From Bordetella ansorpii (GTDB lineage: Bacteria > Pseudomonadota > Gammaproteobacteria > Burkholderiales > Burkholderiaceae_B): DNA of 64,000 nucleotides. The stretch covers positions 124,001 through 188,000 of the forward strand of contig NZ_FKIF01000007.1 in the NCBI RefSeq assembly GCF_900078705.1. The letters run 5' to 3'. Both the position numbers and the translations under genes were made by a program. Below, in pieces: positions 27,758 through 37,071 of this stretch; the stretch's first letter is position 1, and the number at the start of each line of letters is the position of its first letter. Under the pieces are notes generated by a model that saw nothing but the letters and a program-made list of their open reading frames with translations, had not been told where the DNA came from and did no database searches.

Positions 27758-29620
27758 TCAGGCCTCGATCCTGAAGGCCAGCGTGAACGCGTTGTTCAAT
27801 CCCGCCGACAGCAAGGTCGCGCCATTCGTGTGCGGCCAGAGGATCGGCGAGACGCAATGGTCCGCGAATTCCGTCATGCCCTTCATGCTGCCGGGGTCTT
27901 CGTGCAACGCGCTGATCAGATCCATGGTGCCGCGCTCGCCATACAGCGAACCGGCCATCTGGCCCACCATCATGATGACCAGCGTATTGGTCAGGCCGCC
28001 CTGCAGGAACTCCAGCACGCCGACCGAACCGGTCCGGGTCGCGCTGCCGACCGCACGCCAGACCTTGGCGCCCGTGGACTCGACGCGCAAGGCCGCGTCC
28101 TGGCCCACTTTGCCCGCCTGCTCGATTTCGGCGGCCATCACCTGCTGCACGTTACGCTCGACCACCGCCGCCTCCTGGCCGGCCGTGCGCGCCACCACGT
28201 TGGAGCCGCCTTTCAGCGCCGACGCCGCCTTGCCCGCGATCTTGCCCAGGCCGTGAAACACGATGGCGGTGCCGATCTGCGCGACGATGGACCAGCCTAC
28301 GGTCTTCAGGGTCTCCTTGGCCATCTTTTCCTGATTGGGTTGCGCCGACAGCGAGGCCTGCGTGCGCTGCGCCCTGAAGGCGAAGTGATCGTGCTCGTCC
28401 AGTCCCACTTCGGCATCGCACTCGTAGCTCAGCACGATGTCGATCTCTTCGCTGCCGCCATAAGGCAGGCGCACGTTCTGGAACGACGTGACCATCGACC
28501 GGTTCTCGGCCTTCACGGTGAAATTCTTGGCGGGGATCGTGGCGATGCCGTGCTTGCCGTTGCCCGAATACCACTCGGGGTCCAGTTCGAGCTTCAGTTT
28601 GACCGGATTCTGGTTCTGGATGGCCAGGGCGTTGCCCTTGGGCGAGACGAAGTCACCGGGGCTCGCGCCTTCGAACAAGGTGTGCAGCCTCGGCCGCACG
28701 AACTTGTCGAGGATCAGGTGCGAGCCAATCAGGAATGCGGCATTGGCGTCCTTGTCCAAAGGAATGGCGCTGACCGGTACCGACGAGGACGCGTGGTCCA
28801 GCTTGCGGAACTGGGTCATGCCCAGCACGGCGAACAGTGTGTCGACGACCTCGCCGTCCTTGTCCAGGATGTCCGTGACGGCGTAGCCGACCGTGGTGGG
28901 CTTGATCCATTCGAAATGGCCCTGCGCCGCCTCTTGCGCAATGTCGACCGACAGGAACACGTAGTCGAACAGGTCCTTTCTGTTCTGCAGCCAATCCTTG
29001 ATGCCGCCGCAGATCGTGGATTCCATCGACGATTCGAAATTCGGGCCCTTGAGCTCGAGCACGCGGATCTCGTCATGGGCGGCGGCCGGCTTGCCATCCG
29101 CCGGCTGCGCGTCCAAGGCCGTCGCGATGGCCGGCGCGGCCCGGTCGCCGATGATCTTCAGCTGCAGATACAGCGGTTTGGCGGGGTCGATCTCGGGCGG
29201 TGCGTGATAACCGAGGCTGACCTCGACAATGGCGGTCGTCCCGGAGATATCGACGATCTTCTCCTTCTTGCCTTGCACGGTGGCCTTGCCCGACACGATA
29301 GGCAATTGCAGGTGGATCTTGTTGCCCGCCCCGCCCCGTGCGATCTGCCAGGCGCCGAATTCGGCATCGATCTGCAGGTCGTACAGGTCGGATTCCAGCA
29401 GTTCCTTCATCCGGAAGGCGTGCGTGCCGACCAGCGGCTCGAAATGCCTGCGCATCGAGGCATTGACGACATCGGCCTTGACGACGTACACGGTGTCCCA
29501 TCCGTTCGTATCGGCCATGCCGAGCACGTGCCCCGCCTCGTCCGCGTACTTGCACGTGCGGATCGGGTGCGCATCGGCGGCTTGTACGTTGCTCGGGTCC
29601 TGCGTCGTGATGTCATTCAT
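27758..29620 (-). CDS. P47-like TULIP-family protein, middle paralog
   Basis: 620 residues, with GGAG upstream of ATG 29620. It is the clearest P47 homologue by eye: NGWDTVYVVKADVVNASM (39-56), DLQIDAEFGAWQIARGGAGN (81-100), PTTVGYAVTDILDKDG, AAFLIGSHLILDKFVRPRL. A first hydrophobic segment lies at about 437-467 and a second at about 535-560, with about 70 mostly helical residues between. The end, NGATLLSAGLNNAFTLAFRI, matches the family C-terminus. No signal peptide is seen, as in clostridial P47. The gene starts 11 bp after the larger paralog and ends 2 bp before the GTG of the smaller one. Confidence 0.8.
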   Translation of the reverse strand: MNDITTQDPSNVQAADAHPIRTCKYADEAGHVLGMADTNGWDTVYVVKADVVNASMRRHFEPLVGTHAFRMKELLESDLYDLQIDAEFGAWQIARGGAGNKIHLQLPIVSGKATVQGKKEKIVDISGTTAIVEVSLGYHAPPEIDPAKPLYLQLKIIGDRAAPAIATALDAQPADGKPAAAHDEIRVLELKGPNFESSMESTICGGIKDWLQNRKDLFDYVFLSVDIAQEAAQGHFEWIKPTTVGYAVTDILDKDGEVVDTLFAVLGMTQFRKLDHASSSVPVSAIPLDKDANAAFLIGSHLILDKFVRPRLHTLFEGASPGDFVSPKGNALAIQNQNPVKLKLELDPEWYSGNGKHGIATIPAKNFTVKAENRSMVTSFQNVRLPYGGSEEIDIVLSYECDAEVGLDEHDHFAFRAQRTQASLSAQPNQEKMAKETLKTVGWSIVAQIGTAIVFHGLGKIAGKAASALKGGSNVVARTAGQEAAVVERNVQQVMAAEIEQAGKVGQDAALRVESTGAKVWRAVGSATRTGSVGVLEFLQGGLTNTLVIMMVGQMAGSLYGERGTMDLISALHEDPGSMKGMTEFADHCVSPILWPHTNGATLLSAGLNNAFTLAFRIEA

Positions 29621-29631
29621 GGGAAAGGCTC

Positions 29632-32058
29632 CTATGCCGGATTCGAGATGGAAACACCGAGGATCAGCGCACCGTTGACGGCGGCGGACCGCAGCACCGC
29701 CTTGGGCGCCGGGGCCGATGCGTCGCCATCGGGGCGGCGCATCAGGGGGAAGTTCACCGTTTTCAGGAAGACGTTGGTCGGTTCGTTCATCCTGTCCGGA
29801 TTGTTCAGGGCATCGATGTCCTTGCGCTCCTGCGAAGGAAACCAGGATTCGACGGCGTTCTGGGCGAAGGTGCTGCCGGCCTGTCCGGCGGCCAGACCCG
29901 CGAAATACATCAGGTAGCCCGCCAGCTTCATGGAGGTGGGACGCGGCGCCTCTTCGATGAAGCGCCGTACGTTGGGCAGCGCGTACCCGCCACGGCCGTC
30001 GGCCAGGCCCAGCGACACTTCGCGGGCAATGCCCGGGGGCACCTCGTGAATCGTCCCTCCCACCGTTGCGTAGACATGGCTCGGCAAGTGGCTGTCGTCC
30101 AGCAGATGAAGCCCTCTTCCCTGCGGGTCAAACAGCGCGCGCATTTCCGATACGAGGCGCAGATAGTGGCCATCGGACAGCTTGCCCGACTGGAAGGACT
30201 CGTTGAGCACGTCGACCATATGGCCGTAGGCCGCCTGCGCCGTCTCCGGCCGCATCCTCCTGATGGTGTCGGGATTCATCACGTTGGCCACGCCCAGCTT
30301 CTGATTGACCCTTGCGACAAGTTCCTCATGCACGGCTGGCGGGCACATGGCCGCCACGGAGGCGCGCAACCGTTCGAGTCCGCCGTAGATCGTCCTTTGC
30401 GCGGCCCGCTGGGCTGCCCGGGCTTGCGGCCCCGGCCCCTGCTGCGGCGCCGGGCGCCGCACACGTACCTGGGGACCCATCGCTCGCCTGCCTCGTATGA
30501 TCGCTCCGCCCTGCATGATGCGGGCGCGAGGCAACGGCGCCATCTCCAGTTGCATGTAACCGCCTGGCCGGACGGCAGGCACGACGAATTCGGACGATTT
30601 CGGAAAACGCGTGCGCATCCGCTGTTCCGTCGTCAACGCCAGCGCGGGCCGGTTGACGCCGTTATGCGCCACCCCGGCCTTGCGCAACAGGCCGAGTGAC
30701 ATCTCGACGGGACGGTTGCTCGCGATCGCCGCCTCGTTGGCCGCCAGGAAATCCAGCGCGAGCTCGTTGATCCTGGCCTTGGTCAACGCCTTGCCGGTCA
30801 GGTTGCCGACATAGTCCACCCCCACGGCAATCAACTCCGACGCCACGATGCCGACGAACATGCCGACGTAGTTCACCCACGTGGCCTTGGTATCCTGCGG
30901 CAACGAGATCTGGCGCGCGGTGATCTTGGGCTCCCCCGCCAGGACGATGTCCAGGTCGTCGCCGTTGGCCATGATCTGGAAGTCGTACTGGACGCTCAGC
31001 AGGATCGAGTAGCCGTCCATGTCGATGGTCATCGACGTGATGCCGGCGGTGATCGCGTTGTTGCCGATCGTGAAGCGCAGCGTCTTGGCGGGAACCGAGG
31101 CGGGATACTTCGCCGCCGTGCTGGAGATGGCCGAATTCGCATCCAGCAATGAGATCGAATCGTCAGCGGCGCGCACGTAGTACAAGGTCAGCGCATTGTC
31201 GTTGGTGATGGAACCCGTTGCCGGGTCATACGACATGGTCCCCAGCATGGCGCTGCCCAGCTGATGGTTGAAAGCTTCCAGGAACGTGCTGCGCGACACC
31301 AGCGCGGGGTTGAGCAGCACGACCGCGTTGATGTCTCCATCCACCGGGATGGCCAGCGGATTGATCTCGGCGGACAGGCCGGTCAAGTCGCCGCTGACGC
31401 TGCCCAGCACGGCCAGGACGCCATCGTCCGCGGGATTGACCAGATCCGCCGTCGCATAGCGGAAAGCCTTGGGCAGCGCCCAGGGAATGTTCACGCTGCG
31501 CGCATAGTCGTGGTCGTACACCTCCATGATGTCCATTTTGAACATGCTCTGGACGAACGCGTCCTGGCACAGCCAGCTCATGATCTGGTGAACGTCAGGC
31601 GGCAGCATCGCGGCATCGGGCGAGGTGACCGAGACGACGGTCGGGGTCGCGTCCACATCCACCCCGAGCGTACGCAGGCCGGCCGTACCGGTTTGCGAGA
31701 TCTTCAGCACGACCCGGATCAACACCTCGATCAGCGAATAGGTCCTCTCCGGATCCCCCGTGGAGGCATCCGACAGGACGGCGTCCTCGATGCTCAGCCG
31801 AAAGAACAGCTCCTGCCCAGCCGCGCCGCGGGCCACTTCGAGACCGGTGACCACGCCCTCCAGTTGATAGTCGTCGGCCACGCTATAGAGCAACGCATCG
31901 CCGCCACCGAAGTCGATCTGCAGCCAAGGGGCGCTCTGCGCCAGATGCGTGTTGATCGTGCTGTACTTGAGCGCGTAGATGACGTCCCAGCCCCCCGTCG
32001 CGTTGGACAAGGGCGTATGGGCGTCGGGGAACGTGCAGTCGATGCTGTAGACCGCCAT
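29632..32058 (-). CDS. P47-like TULIP-family protein with large insert
   Basis: 808 residues from ATG 32058 (AGGAGAG upstream). The N-terminal part repeats the family blocks: ATGGWDVIYALKYSTINTHL (20-39), YQLEGVVTGLEVARGAAGQE, PKAFRYATADLVNPADDGVL, INAVVLLNPALVSRSTFLEA. Two hydrophobic segments (397-424 and 711-733) flank a roughly 285-residue insert that includes an Arg/Pro/Gln-rich linker (508-556) and an apparently helical part (557-710) that I do not recognise. The end, AAVNGALILGVSI, is the family C-terminal motif. There is no signal peptide. It sits 59 bp downstream of the autotransporter gene, on the same strand. Confidence 0.75.
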   Translation of the reverse strand: MAVYSIDCTFPDAHTPLSNATGGWDVIYALKYSTINTHLAQSAPWLQIDFGGGDALLYSVADDYQLEGVVTGLEVARGAAGQELFFRLSIEDAVLSDASTGDPERTYSLIEVLIRVVLKISQTGTAGLRTLGVDVDATPTVVSVTSPDAAMLPPDVHQIMSWLCQDAFVQSMFKMDIMEVYDHDYARSVNIPWALPKAFRYATADLVNPADDGVLAVLGSVSGDLTGLSAEINPLAIPVDGDINAVVLLNPALVSRSTFLEAFNHQLGSAMLGTMSYDPATGSITNDNALTLYYVRAADDSISLLDANSAISSTAAKYPASVPAKTLRFTIGNNAITAGITSMTIDMDGYSILLSVQYDFQIMANGDDLDIVLAGEPKITARQISLPQDTKATWVNYVGMFVGIVASELIAVGVDYVGNLTGKALTKARINELALDFLAANEAAIASNRPVEMSLGLLRKAGVAHNGVNRPALALTTEQRMRTRFPKSSEFVVPAVRPGGYMQLEMAPLPRARIMQGGAIIRGRRAMGPQVRVRRPAPQQGPGPQARAAQRAAQRTIYGGLERLRASVAAMCPPAVHEELVARVNQKLGVANVMNPDTIRRMRPETAQAAYGHMVDVLNESFQSGKLSDGHYLRLVSEMRALFDPQGRGLHLLDDSHLPSHVYATVGGTIHEVPPGIAREVSLGLADGRGGYALPNVRRFIEEAPRPTSMKLAGYLMYFAGLAAGQAGSTFAQNAVESWFPSQERKDIDALNNPDRMNEPTNVFLKTVNFPLMRRPDGDASAPAPKAVLRSAAVNGALILGVSISNPA

Positions 32059-32117
32059 GAGGACTCTCCTGTGTCGATCCGCCAGTGCCCGCCACGGCGC
32101 GCGCTGGCCGTTTGCCG

Positions 32118-35100
32118 TCAGAAACGCGTCCGGAACCTGATGCGAAAGGCATGGTCCCGTGCGTTCTGATCGAATCCATAGGTGTTCTGGTAAGAGATGC
32201 CGATCGCGACATTGCGGCGCCACTGCGCCTCCACGCCCAATTGCGCGGACACCGCGTCCTGACTGAGGCCCAGGACATCGATGGCGTACGGCGTGGCATC
32301 GGTGTCGGCGTAGCCCACCGCCGCCCGGCTCCGGCCCGTGAAACTGCGGGTGTATTCCAGCCTTCCGTTCAAGGCGAACGCGCCCCAGGACGTCGGAATC
32401 AGGTATTCAGACCGCATCCCCGCCACGCCCGCGAGCAAGGACAGGTCCTGGTCGGCATACGTCAGGTCGAACGCGCCGGCGCCATGTTCGCGAAAGCCTT
32501 TCAGGCGTGTCCAGGCGGCCTGAAGCCTGCCGTACGGCGACAGCAGCAGCTTGTCGCCGCGAAACTCGTAGCCCGAGGTCAGCGACCCGAACACCTGGGC
32601 GCCGGTACGCCGGCCCTCGGCCTGGGCGCCAGTGACGGTGACGTGGCGGCGGCTGTCGAAATCCAGGTAGGACATGCCCAGCAAGCCATCGACGAACACC
32701 GCGCCGGGGTGATAGCTCGCGTAGACCGCGCCGCTGACCGCCTGGCCGCGGGTGTGCGTGCCATGCTGGCCGATGTCGGTGCTTTCCCGGCCGTAGCCCA
32801 GGCCGATGCCCGCGACCAGGTGGCGCGAATACCGGTAGTCCGCGCCGCCGCTGATCCCGACCAGGGTGCGGTCGAGCCGGATCGAATCGGTATCGGACGT
32901 GCCCAGATTGACGAAGCCGCCGGTCCAGAAAGCCAGCCGTCCCGGCACGGGGCGAGTATCCCGGGCGTCCGTCTTGCCGGCGGACAGCCGCGGCAACGCG
33001 CTCGCGGGCACGGCGCCCAGCGCCTGGGCGATCGGACTGCCCTGCCGTGCATCGCCGTCCCGCATGGCCCCGCGGTCCCGCCGGCCGATCGTGTTGGCGC
33101 CCACCTGGATGTCGAACGAATCCGCCTGGCGCAGGCCCTCGTCGTGCAGCCGCTCCAGGCGGCTGCCGAAATTCGAGATCTGCGTAGTGGCAAAGCGCTG
33201 CGCCGTCTGCGCCTGCGCCGTGACCAGGCCGATGACTTCCACATCCTTGCTGGGGTCCGGGCGCTGCACGATGGTGAACGTGATGGCCGCCGCAGCGGAG
33301 GTATGCCAGGCGTTGGACAGCGTATAGCGAACGATCACGCTGCCGGTCGCCAGCGGCGCTGCCGTGAACGCCATGCGGAACTGGCCCTCGGCGGCGGAAA
33401 GCACCGCCTGCCCCTCGGCCGGCTGCGGCGCGTCGACGAGGGCCGCAGCGGTGAACGGGCCGCCGGAAGCGCCCTCCGCCAGGTCGACCGTGGCCGCCGT
33501 GCCCGCCATCACTTGCACGGACCGGCTGATGGCCACCGGCATCGGCCCTGCGCTTTGCAGCGTGTAGGAGGCCTGGCCCTGGACACCGTTGGCGTCGGTC
33601 GCCGTGACGGTGAACGCGTAACTGCCCGCCTCGGTGGGCGTCCCCGAAATGCCCGCGTCCGACAACACGAGGCCGGCCGGCAAGGCGCCCGCGACCGCAT
33701 ACCGGTATGGCCCCTGCCCGCCAGACGCCGACACCGCCTGCGTGTAGGCGGCGCCCACCGTGCTGCCCGGCAACGCGCCGGGTTGCGGCGACAACGTCAG
33801 CACGGCGGCGGCCACGTTGACGGTGACAGTGGCCGGTGCGGACGTGCCGGCGGCGCTGGTGGCCGTATAGGTGAATTCATCCTGGCCGGCAAAGCCTGCG
33901 TTCGCGGTGTAGGTGATCGTCGTGCCGGATGCCGTGGCGATGCCGTGCCGGGCCTGCGTGGCCACGTCCACGCGCGTGGCCACGCCGCCGCTCAGGTTGA
34001 GTACGACGGCCGTCGCGGTGCCGGCCGTCGCGTTCACCGACACCGGATTGGCGACCGGACGTGGCTGGGCAACGGCCAGCGTATAGGCGAAATCGCCGCG
34101 CACACCAGCCGAATCGCTCACCTGCAAAATGAAATTGCTGCTGGCGGCGGCGGTGGGCGTGCCCTTGAGCGTGAGCGTCGCCGCCTCGAACGCCAGCCCG
34201 GCGGGCGGCGTACCCGAGACGGTCACGCTGTAAGGCGCGGTGCCGCCCGAGAACTGGAAGACCTGCGAGTAGGCCGCGCCCACCGTGCCGTCGGGCAGCA
34301 CGCCCGCCTGCGGCGTGGCGGCCAGGACGGGCGCGGCATAGGTGAACGTGCCACTGGCCGTGCCGCCGGCGGTCGTGACCGTTACCGCCACTGCGCCCGC
34401 CGCGTGCGCGGGAGTGGTAACGGAGATCGAGGTCGCCGAATTGGCGGTGATGACGCCCGGCACGCCATCGAAGGTGACCGAACTGGCCGATGTCAAATGC
34501 GTGCCGGTGATGGCGACGCGGGTCCCGCCCGCCGCCGGCCCGGTAGCGGGCGAAATGCTGGAGAGGGTCGGCTCACCGATATACGTGTAGCCCGAGGGTA
34601 GCGTCGCGCTGCCGCCGGCTGTCGTGATCGCGATGTCCACGGCACCTGCTGCGTGCGCAGGCGCGGTCACCACGACGGAAGTCGCGGTGTTCGACGCAAT
34701 GGTCGCCACTACTGCGCCGAAGGTGACGCTCGTCGCCGCGCCCAGGTTGGCGCCCGTCAGCGTGACCCGGGTCCCGCCGGCCGCGGGTCCGCTGGAAGGC
34801 GTGGCCGACGACAGGGTCGGTGCGCCGATATAGGTGAAGCCACCCGGATACGTTGCGCTGCCTCCCGGCGTCGTCACCGCCACATCGACCACCCCTTCCG
34901 CATGGACCGGCGTGGTGGCCGTGATGGCGGTCGAGGATCGGGACACGATGGTTGCCGCCGCTCCCCCGAACGTCAGCGCCGATGCGTCGGACAGATGGGT
35001 GCCTGTCAGCGTGACGGACGTGCCGCCTGCCGTCGGACCATTATTGGGAGAGACGGCCGTCAGCGTGGGCGATGGCGCGGCCGTGGGCAGCGTGAAGCTG

Positions 35101-35606
35101 AAGGAGAAGGCGCTGTTGGCGTTCGACGACGCGATCCTGACGTCTTGCGCGCCCTGGAAGGTATAGAGCGTCATTGCATCCGTGGCCGCCGAAGCATTCG
35201 TCACGGATTGCAGCGTGATCGTCACTACCCCGCTGTTGATCAGTTCGGTGGAGAACGAGTACGACGCATTCGGCGTGGCCAGAACCTGCGGACTCGGCAT
35301 ACACCCGTTGGTGGTATTGCCGGACCCGATGCCGCAGTTCGCAGGCCCCCGCACCAGATCGCCCATGGCCGCCACCAGGCCGCCCCACCTAGGCGTGGAA
35401 CGGTCCTGCAGCGTGTTGGTGAAGAACGTCGAGCAAGTGGAAATACTGACCGAGATCGAGTCGCCAACCGCGCCGAAGGCGCCGCCGCCGGTACACATGG
35501 CCTGCGCGCGGGCCGGGGAGGACACTGTCAGGGAACCGAGCGTGCCGGCCACCAGCCATAACAGTACGAACAACGCGCGCCACGCCGCCCGGTAGCCATA
35601 ATGCAT
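32118..35606 (-). CDS. IPT/TIG-repeat autotransporter (type V secretion)
   Basis: 1162 residues from ATG 35606. The signal peptide (1-36) ends ARAQA. An unassigned, cysteine-containing N-terminal region runs to about 180. Three IPT/TIG immunoglobulin-like repeats follow at about 181-260, 262-343 and 346-424 (each with SP/TPxxGPxAGGTxVxxTG). Putative Ig-like repeats lie at about 428-512 and 602-684 (PAGLxxxxxxxxGTPT) with a cadherin-like stretch between. The C-terminal autotransporter beta-barrel starts near 885 (GRLAFWTGGFVNLG) and ends in RIRFRTRF with the terminal Phe expected of outer-membrane barrels. It is first of the cluster leading into three P47-like genes. A surface adhesin or anchor role is inference. 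Confidence 0.88.
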   Translation of the reverse strand: MHYGYRAAWRALFVLLWLVAGTLGSLTVSSPARAQAMCTGGGAFGAVGDSISVSISTCSTFFTNTLQDRSTPRWGGLVAAMGDLVRGPANCGIGSGNTTNGCMPSPQVLATPNASYSFSTELINSGVVTITLQSVTNASAATDAMTLYTFQGAQDVRIASSNANSAFSFSFTLPTAAPSPTLTAVSPNNGPTAGGTSVTLTGTHLSDASALTFGGAAATIVSRSSTAITATTPVHAEGVVDVAVTTPGGSATYPGGFTYIGAPTLSSATPSSGPAAGGTRVTLTGANLGAATSVTFGAVVATIASNTATSVVVTAPAHAAGAVDIAITTAGGSATLPSGYTYIGEPTLSSISPATGPAAGGTRVAITGTHLTSASSVTFDGVPGVITANSATSISVTTPAHAAGAVAVTVTTAGGTASGTFTYAAPVLAATPQAGVLPDGTVGAAYSQVFQFSGGTAPYSVTVSGTPPAGLAFEAATLTLKGTPTAAASSNFILQVSDSAGVRGDFAYTLAVAQPRPVANPVSVNATAGTATAVVLNLSGGVATRVDVATQARHGIATASGTTITYTANAGFAGQDEFTYTATSAAGTSAPATVTVNVAAAVLTLSPQPGALPGSTVGAAYTQAVSASGGQGPYRYAVAGALPAGLVLSDAGISGTPTEAGSYAFTVTATDANGVQGQASYTLQSAGPMPVAISRSVQVMAGTAATVDLAEGASGGPFTAAALVDAPQPAEGQAVLSAAEGQFRMAFTAAPLATGSVIVRYTLSNAWHTSAAAAITFTIVQRPDPSKDVEVIGLVTAQAQTAQRFATTQISNFGSRLERLHDEGLRQADSFDIQVGANTIGRRDRGAMRDGDARQGSPIAQALGAVPASALPRLSAGKTDARDTRPVPGRLAFWTGGFVNLGTSDTDSIRLDRTLVGISGGADYRYSRHLVAGIGLGYGRESTDIGQHGTHTRGQAVSGAVYASYHPGAVFVDGLLGMSYLDFDSRRHVTVTGAQAEGRRTGAQVFGSLTSGYEFRGDKLLLSPYGRLQAAWTRLKGFREHGAGAFDLTYADQDLSLLAGVAGMRSEYLIPTSWGAFALNGRLEYTRSFTGRSRAAVGYADTDATPYAIDVLGLSQDAVSAQLGVEAQWRRNVAIGISYQNTYGFDQNARDHAFRIRFRTRF

Positions 35607-36039
35607 GAATCGCACTCCGATATCCCCGCGGCTTATCGAAGTCGATTGCCGCCTCCCACCGTGCGGCGCGCGCTCATCCAAATGTTATTTTTGCGCGATA
35701 TTCACACGAATTGCAGCAAAGAATATCCAAGCAATGCCCCATTTTGATGGAAAGAGTTTTGCCAAAATGACGAAAAGGTTTGCAGGAAGGAAAAATATCT
35801 TACATTCCGACATGCCCTTATTCGGGTTTGCTGACAGCGCTGACATTGCTGCCGCAGTGGAATGTCTTCCATTTCCCGCCAGTCGCGCAGAACGTGCGTA
35901 CGGCACGCGCCAGAATGTCTGCCCGGCGTTTCGCAAGGACTTCGGCTGCGCGCCGACCGGGCCGCGCAACCTCAGGGCCGATACGCCGGGGCAGCCCGTC
36001 TGATCCAACCGTCCTCCCCTTTTTCCCGATAGACCGACC
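35607..36039. other. 433-bp AT-rich intergenic region between autotransporter and LysR genes
   Basis: No gene is seen. About 35680-35830 is conspicuously AT-rich (runs such as ATGTTATTTTTG and GGAAAAATATCTTACATT) compared with the GC-rich surroundings. It is the promoter region for the minus-strand autotransporter/P47 cluster and for the plus-strand LysR gene. I could not fix a convincing -35/-10 pair. Such patches are typical of xenogeneically silenced or horizontally acquired promoters. Confidence 0.5.
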
Positions 36040-36969
36040 ATGGAACTACGCCAACTCCGCTACTTCGTCCGCGTCGCCGAGCTCGGCAGCATCGGCCGCG
36101 CGGCGCGCGATCTCGGCGTGGTCGGCTCTGCCCTCAGCCAGCAGATCAGCCGGCTGGAAAGCGAACTGGCCACCCGCCTGCTCACCCGCACCTCCACCGG
36201 CGTCGTTCCCACCGAGGCCGGCACCGCCTTCCTGCGCCAGGCCCGGTTGACGCTGCGCCACGCCGACCAGGCCGTCGCCGCCGCGCGCGAGACCCGGCTG
36301 TCGGGCATGGTCAGCGTGGGCTTCGCCCCCACCACCGCCTCGGTGCTGGCGCGCCCTTTCCATACCGCGATGACCCAGCGCCACCCCAACGTGCGCCTGC
36401 ACCTGGTCGAGGGCCTGTCCGGCAACCTGGGCGACCTGCTGAACGGCCGCAAGCTGGATCTGGCGGTGCTGTTCCAGAACGACAGCGGCGGCCAGGGCCG
36501 CGGCCTCATCCCGGTGCTGGACGAGAAACTGTTCCTGCTGGCCCGCCGCGGCCTGTTCGCCGTGCCCGACGGCGAACCCACCACCCTGGCCCAGCTCGCC
36601 CCCCTGCCGCTGGCCGTCACCAGCAAGGCGCACGGCCTGCGGGCCTGGGTCGAGGCCGCCTTCGACCGCGCCGGGCTCGAACCCTGGATCGCCATCGAGG
36701 TCGACGGCATGACCACGCTGATGGACATCGTGCAGGCCAACGCCATGGCCACGATCCAGCCGGGCGCGGCGGTGGCGCGCGTCGAGGCGGGCCTGCTCAC
36801 CATGCATCCCATCGACGATCCCTACCTGTACCGCCGCAACTCGGTGGCCTGCATGAACGACGAAGAACTGTCGCCCGCCGCCCTGGCCGCCCGTTCCGTG
36901 CTGGTCGACGTGATGCGCGGGCTGGTGCGCCAAGGCGGTTGGCCCGGCGCCACCCTTCTGGATTCGTGA
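36040..36969 (+). CDS. LysR family transcriptional regulator (Nac/tricarballylate-regulator type)
   Basis: 309 residues beginning MELRQLRYFVRVAELGSIGR; the HTH includes LGVVGSALSQQISRLESELA. The effector domain (VSVGFAPTTASVLARPFHTA) is like regulators of organic acid uptake and nitrogen assimilation (Nac-like). It is followed on the same strand by an aldolase, a Bug receptor and a hydroxyacid dehydrogenase, which it probably controls. It is divergent from the autotransporter cluster and shares its AT-rich upstream region. Confidence 0.9.
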   Translation: MELRQLRYFVRVAELGSIGRAARDLGVVGSALSQQISRLESELATRLLTRTSTGVVPTEAGTAFLRQARLTLRHADQAVAAARETRLSGMVSVGFAPTTASVLARPFHTAMTQRHPNVRLHLVEGLSGNLGDLLNGRKLDLAVLFQNDSGGQGRGLIPVLDEKLFLLARRGLFAVPDGEPTTLAQLAPLPLAVTSKAHGLRAWVEAAFDRAGLEPWIAIEVDGMTTLMDIVQANAMATIQPGAAVARVEAGLLTMHPIDDPYLYRRNSVACMNDEELSPAALAARSVLVDVMRGLVRQGGWPGATLLDS

Positions 36970-37071
36970 AGGCCTCATGCCACATCGTGGGCTAGCCGCC
37001 GCCCGCCGCCGCCCGTAGAGTCTGTCCGCATCAACGCCGCGCCCATGCGGCACTTCTCGGATGGTGATGTG

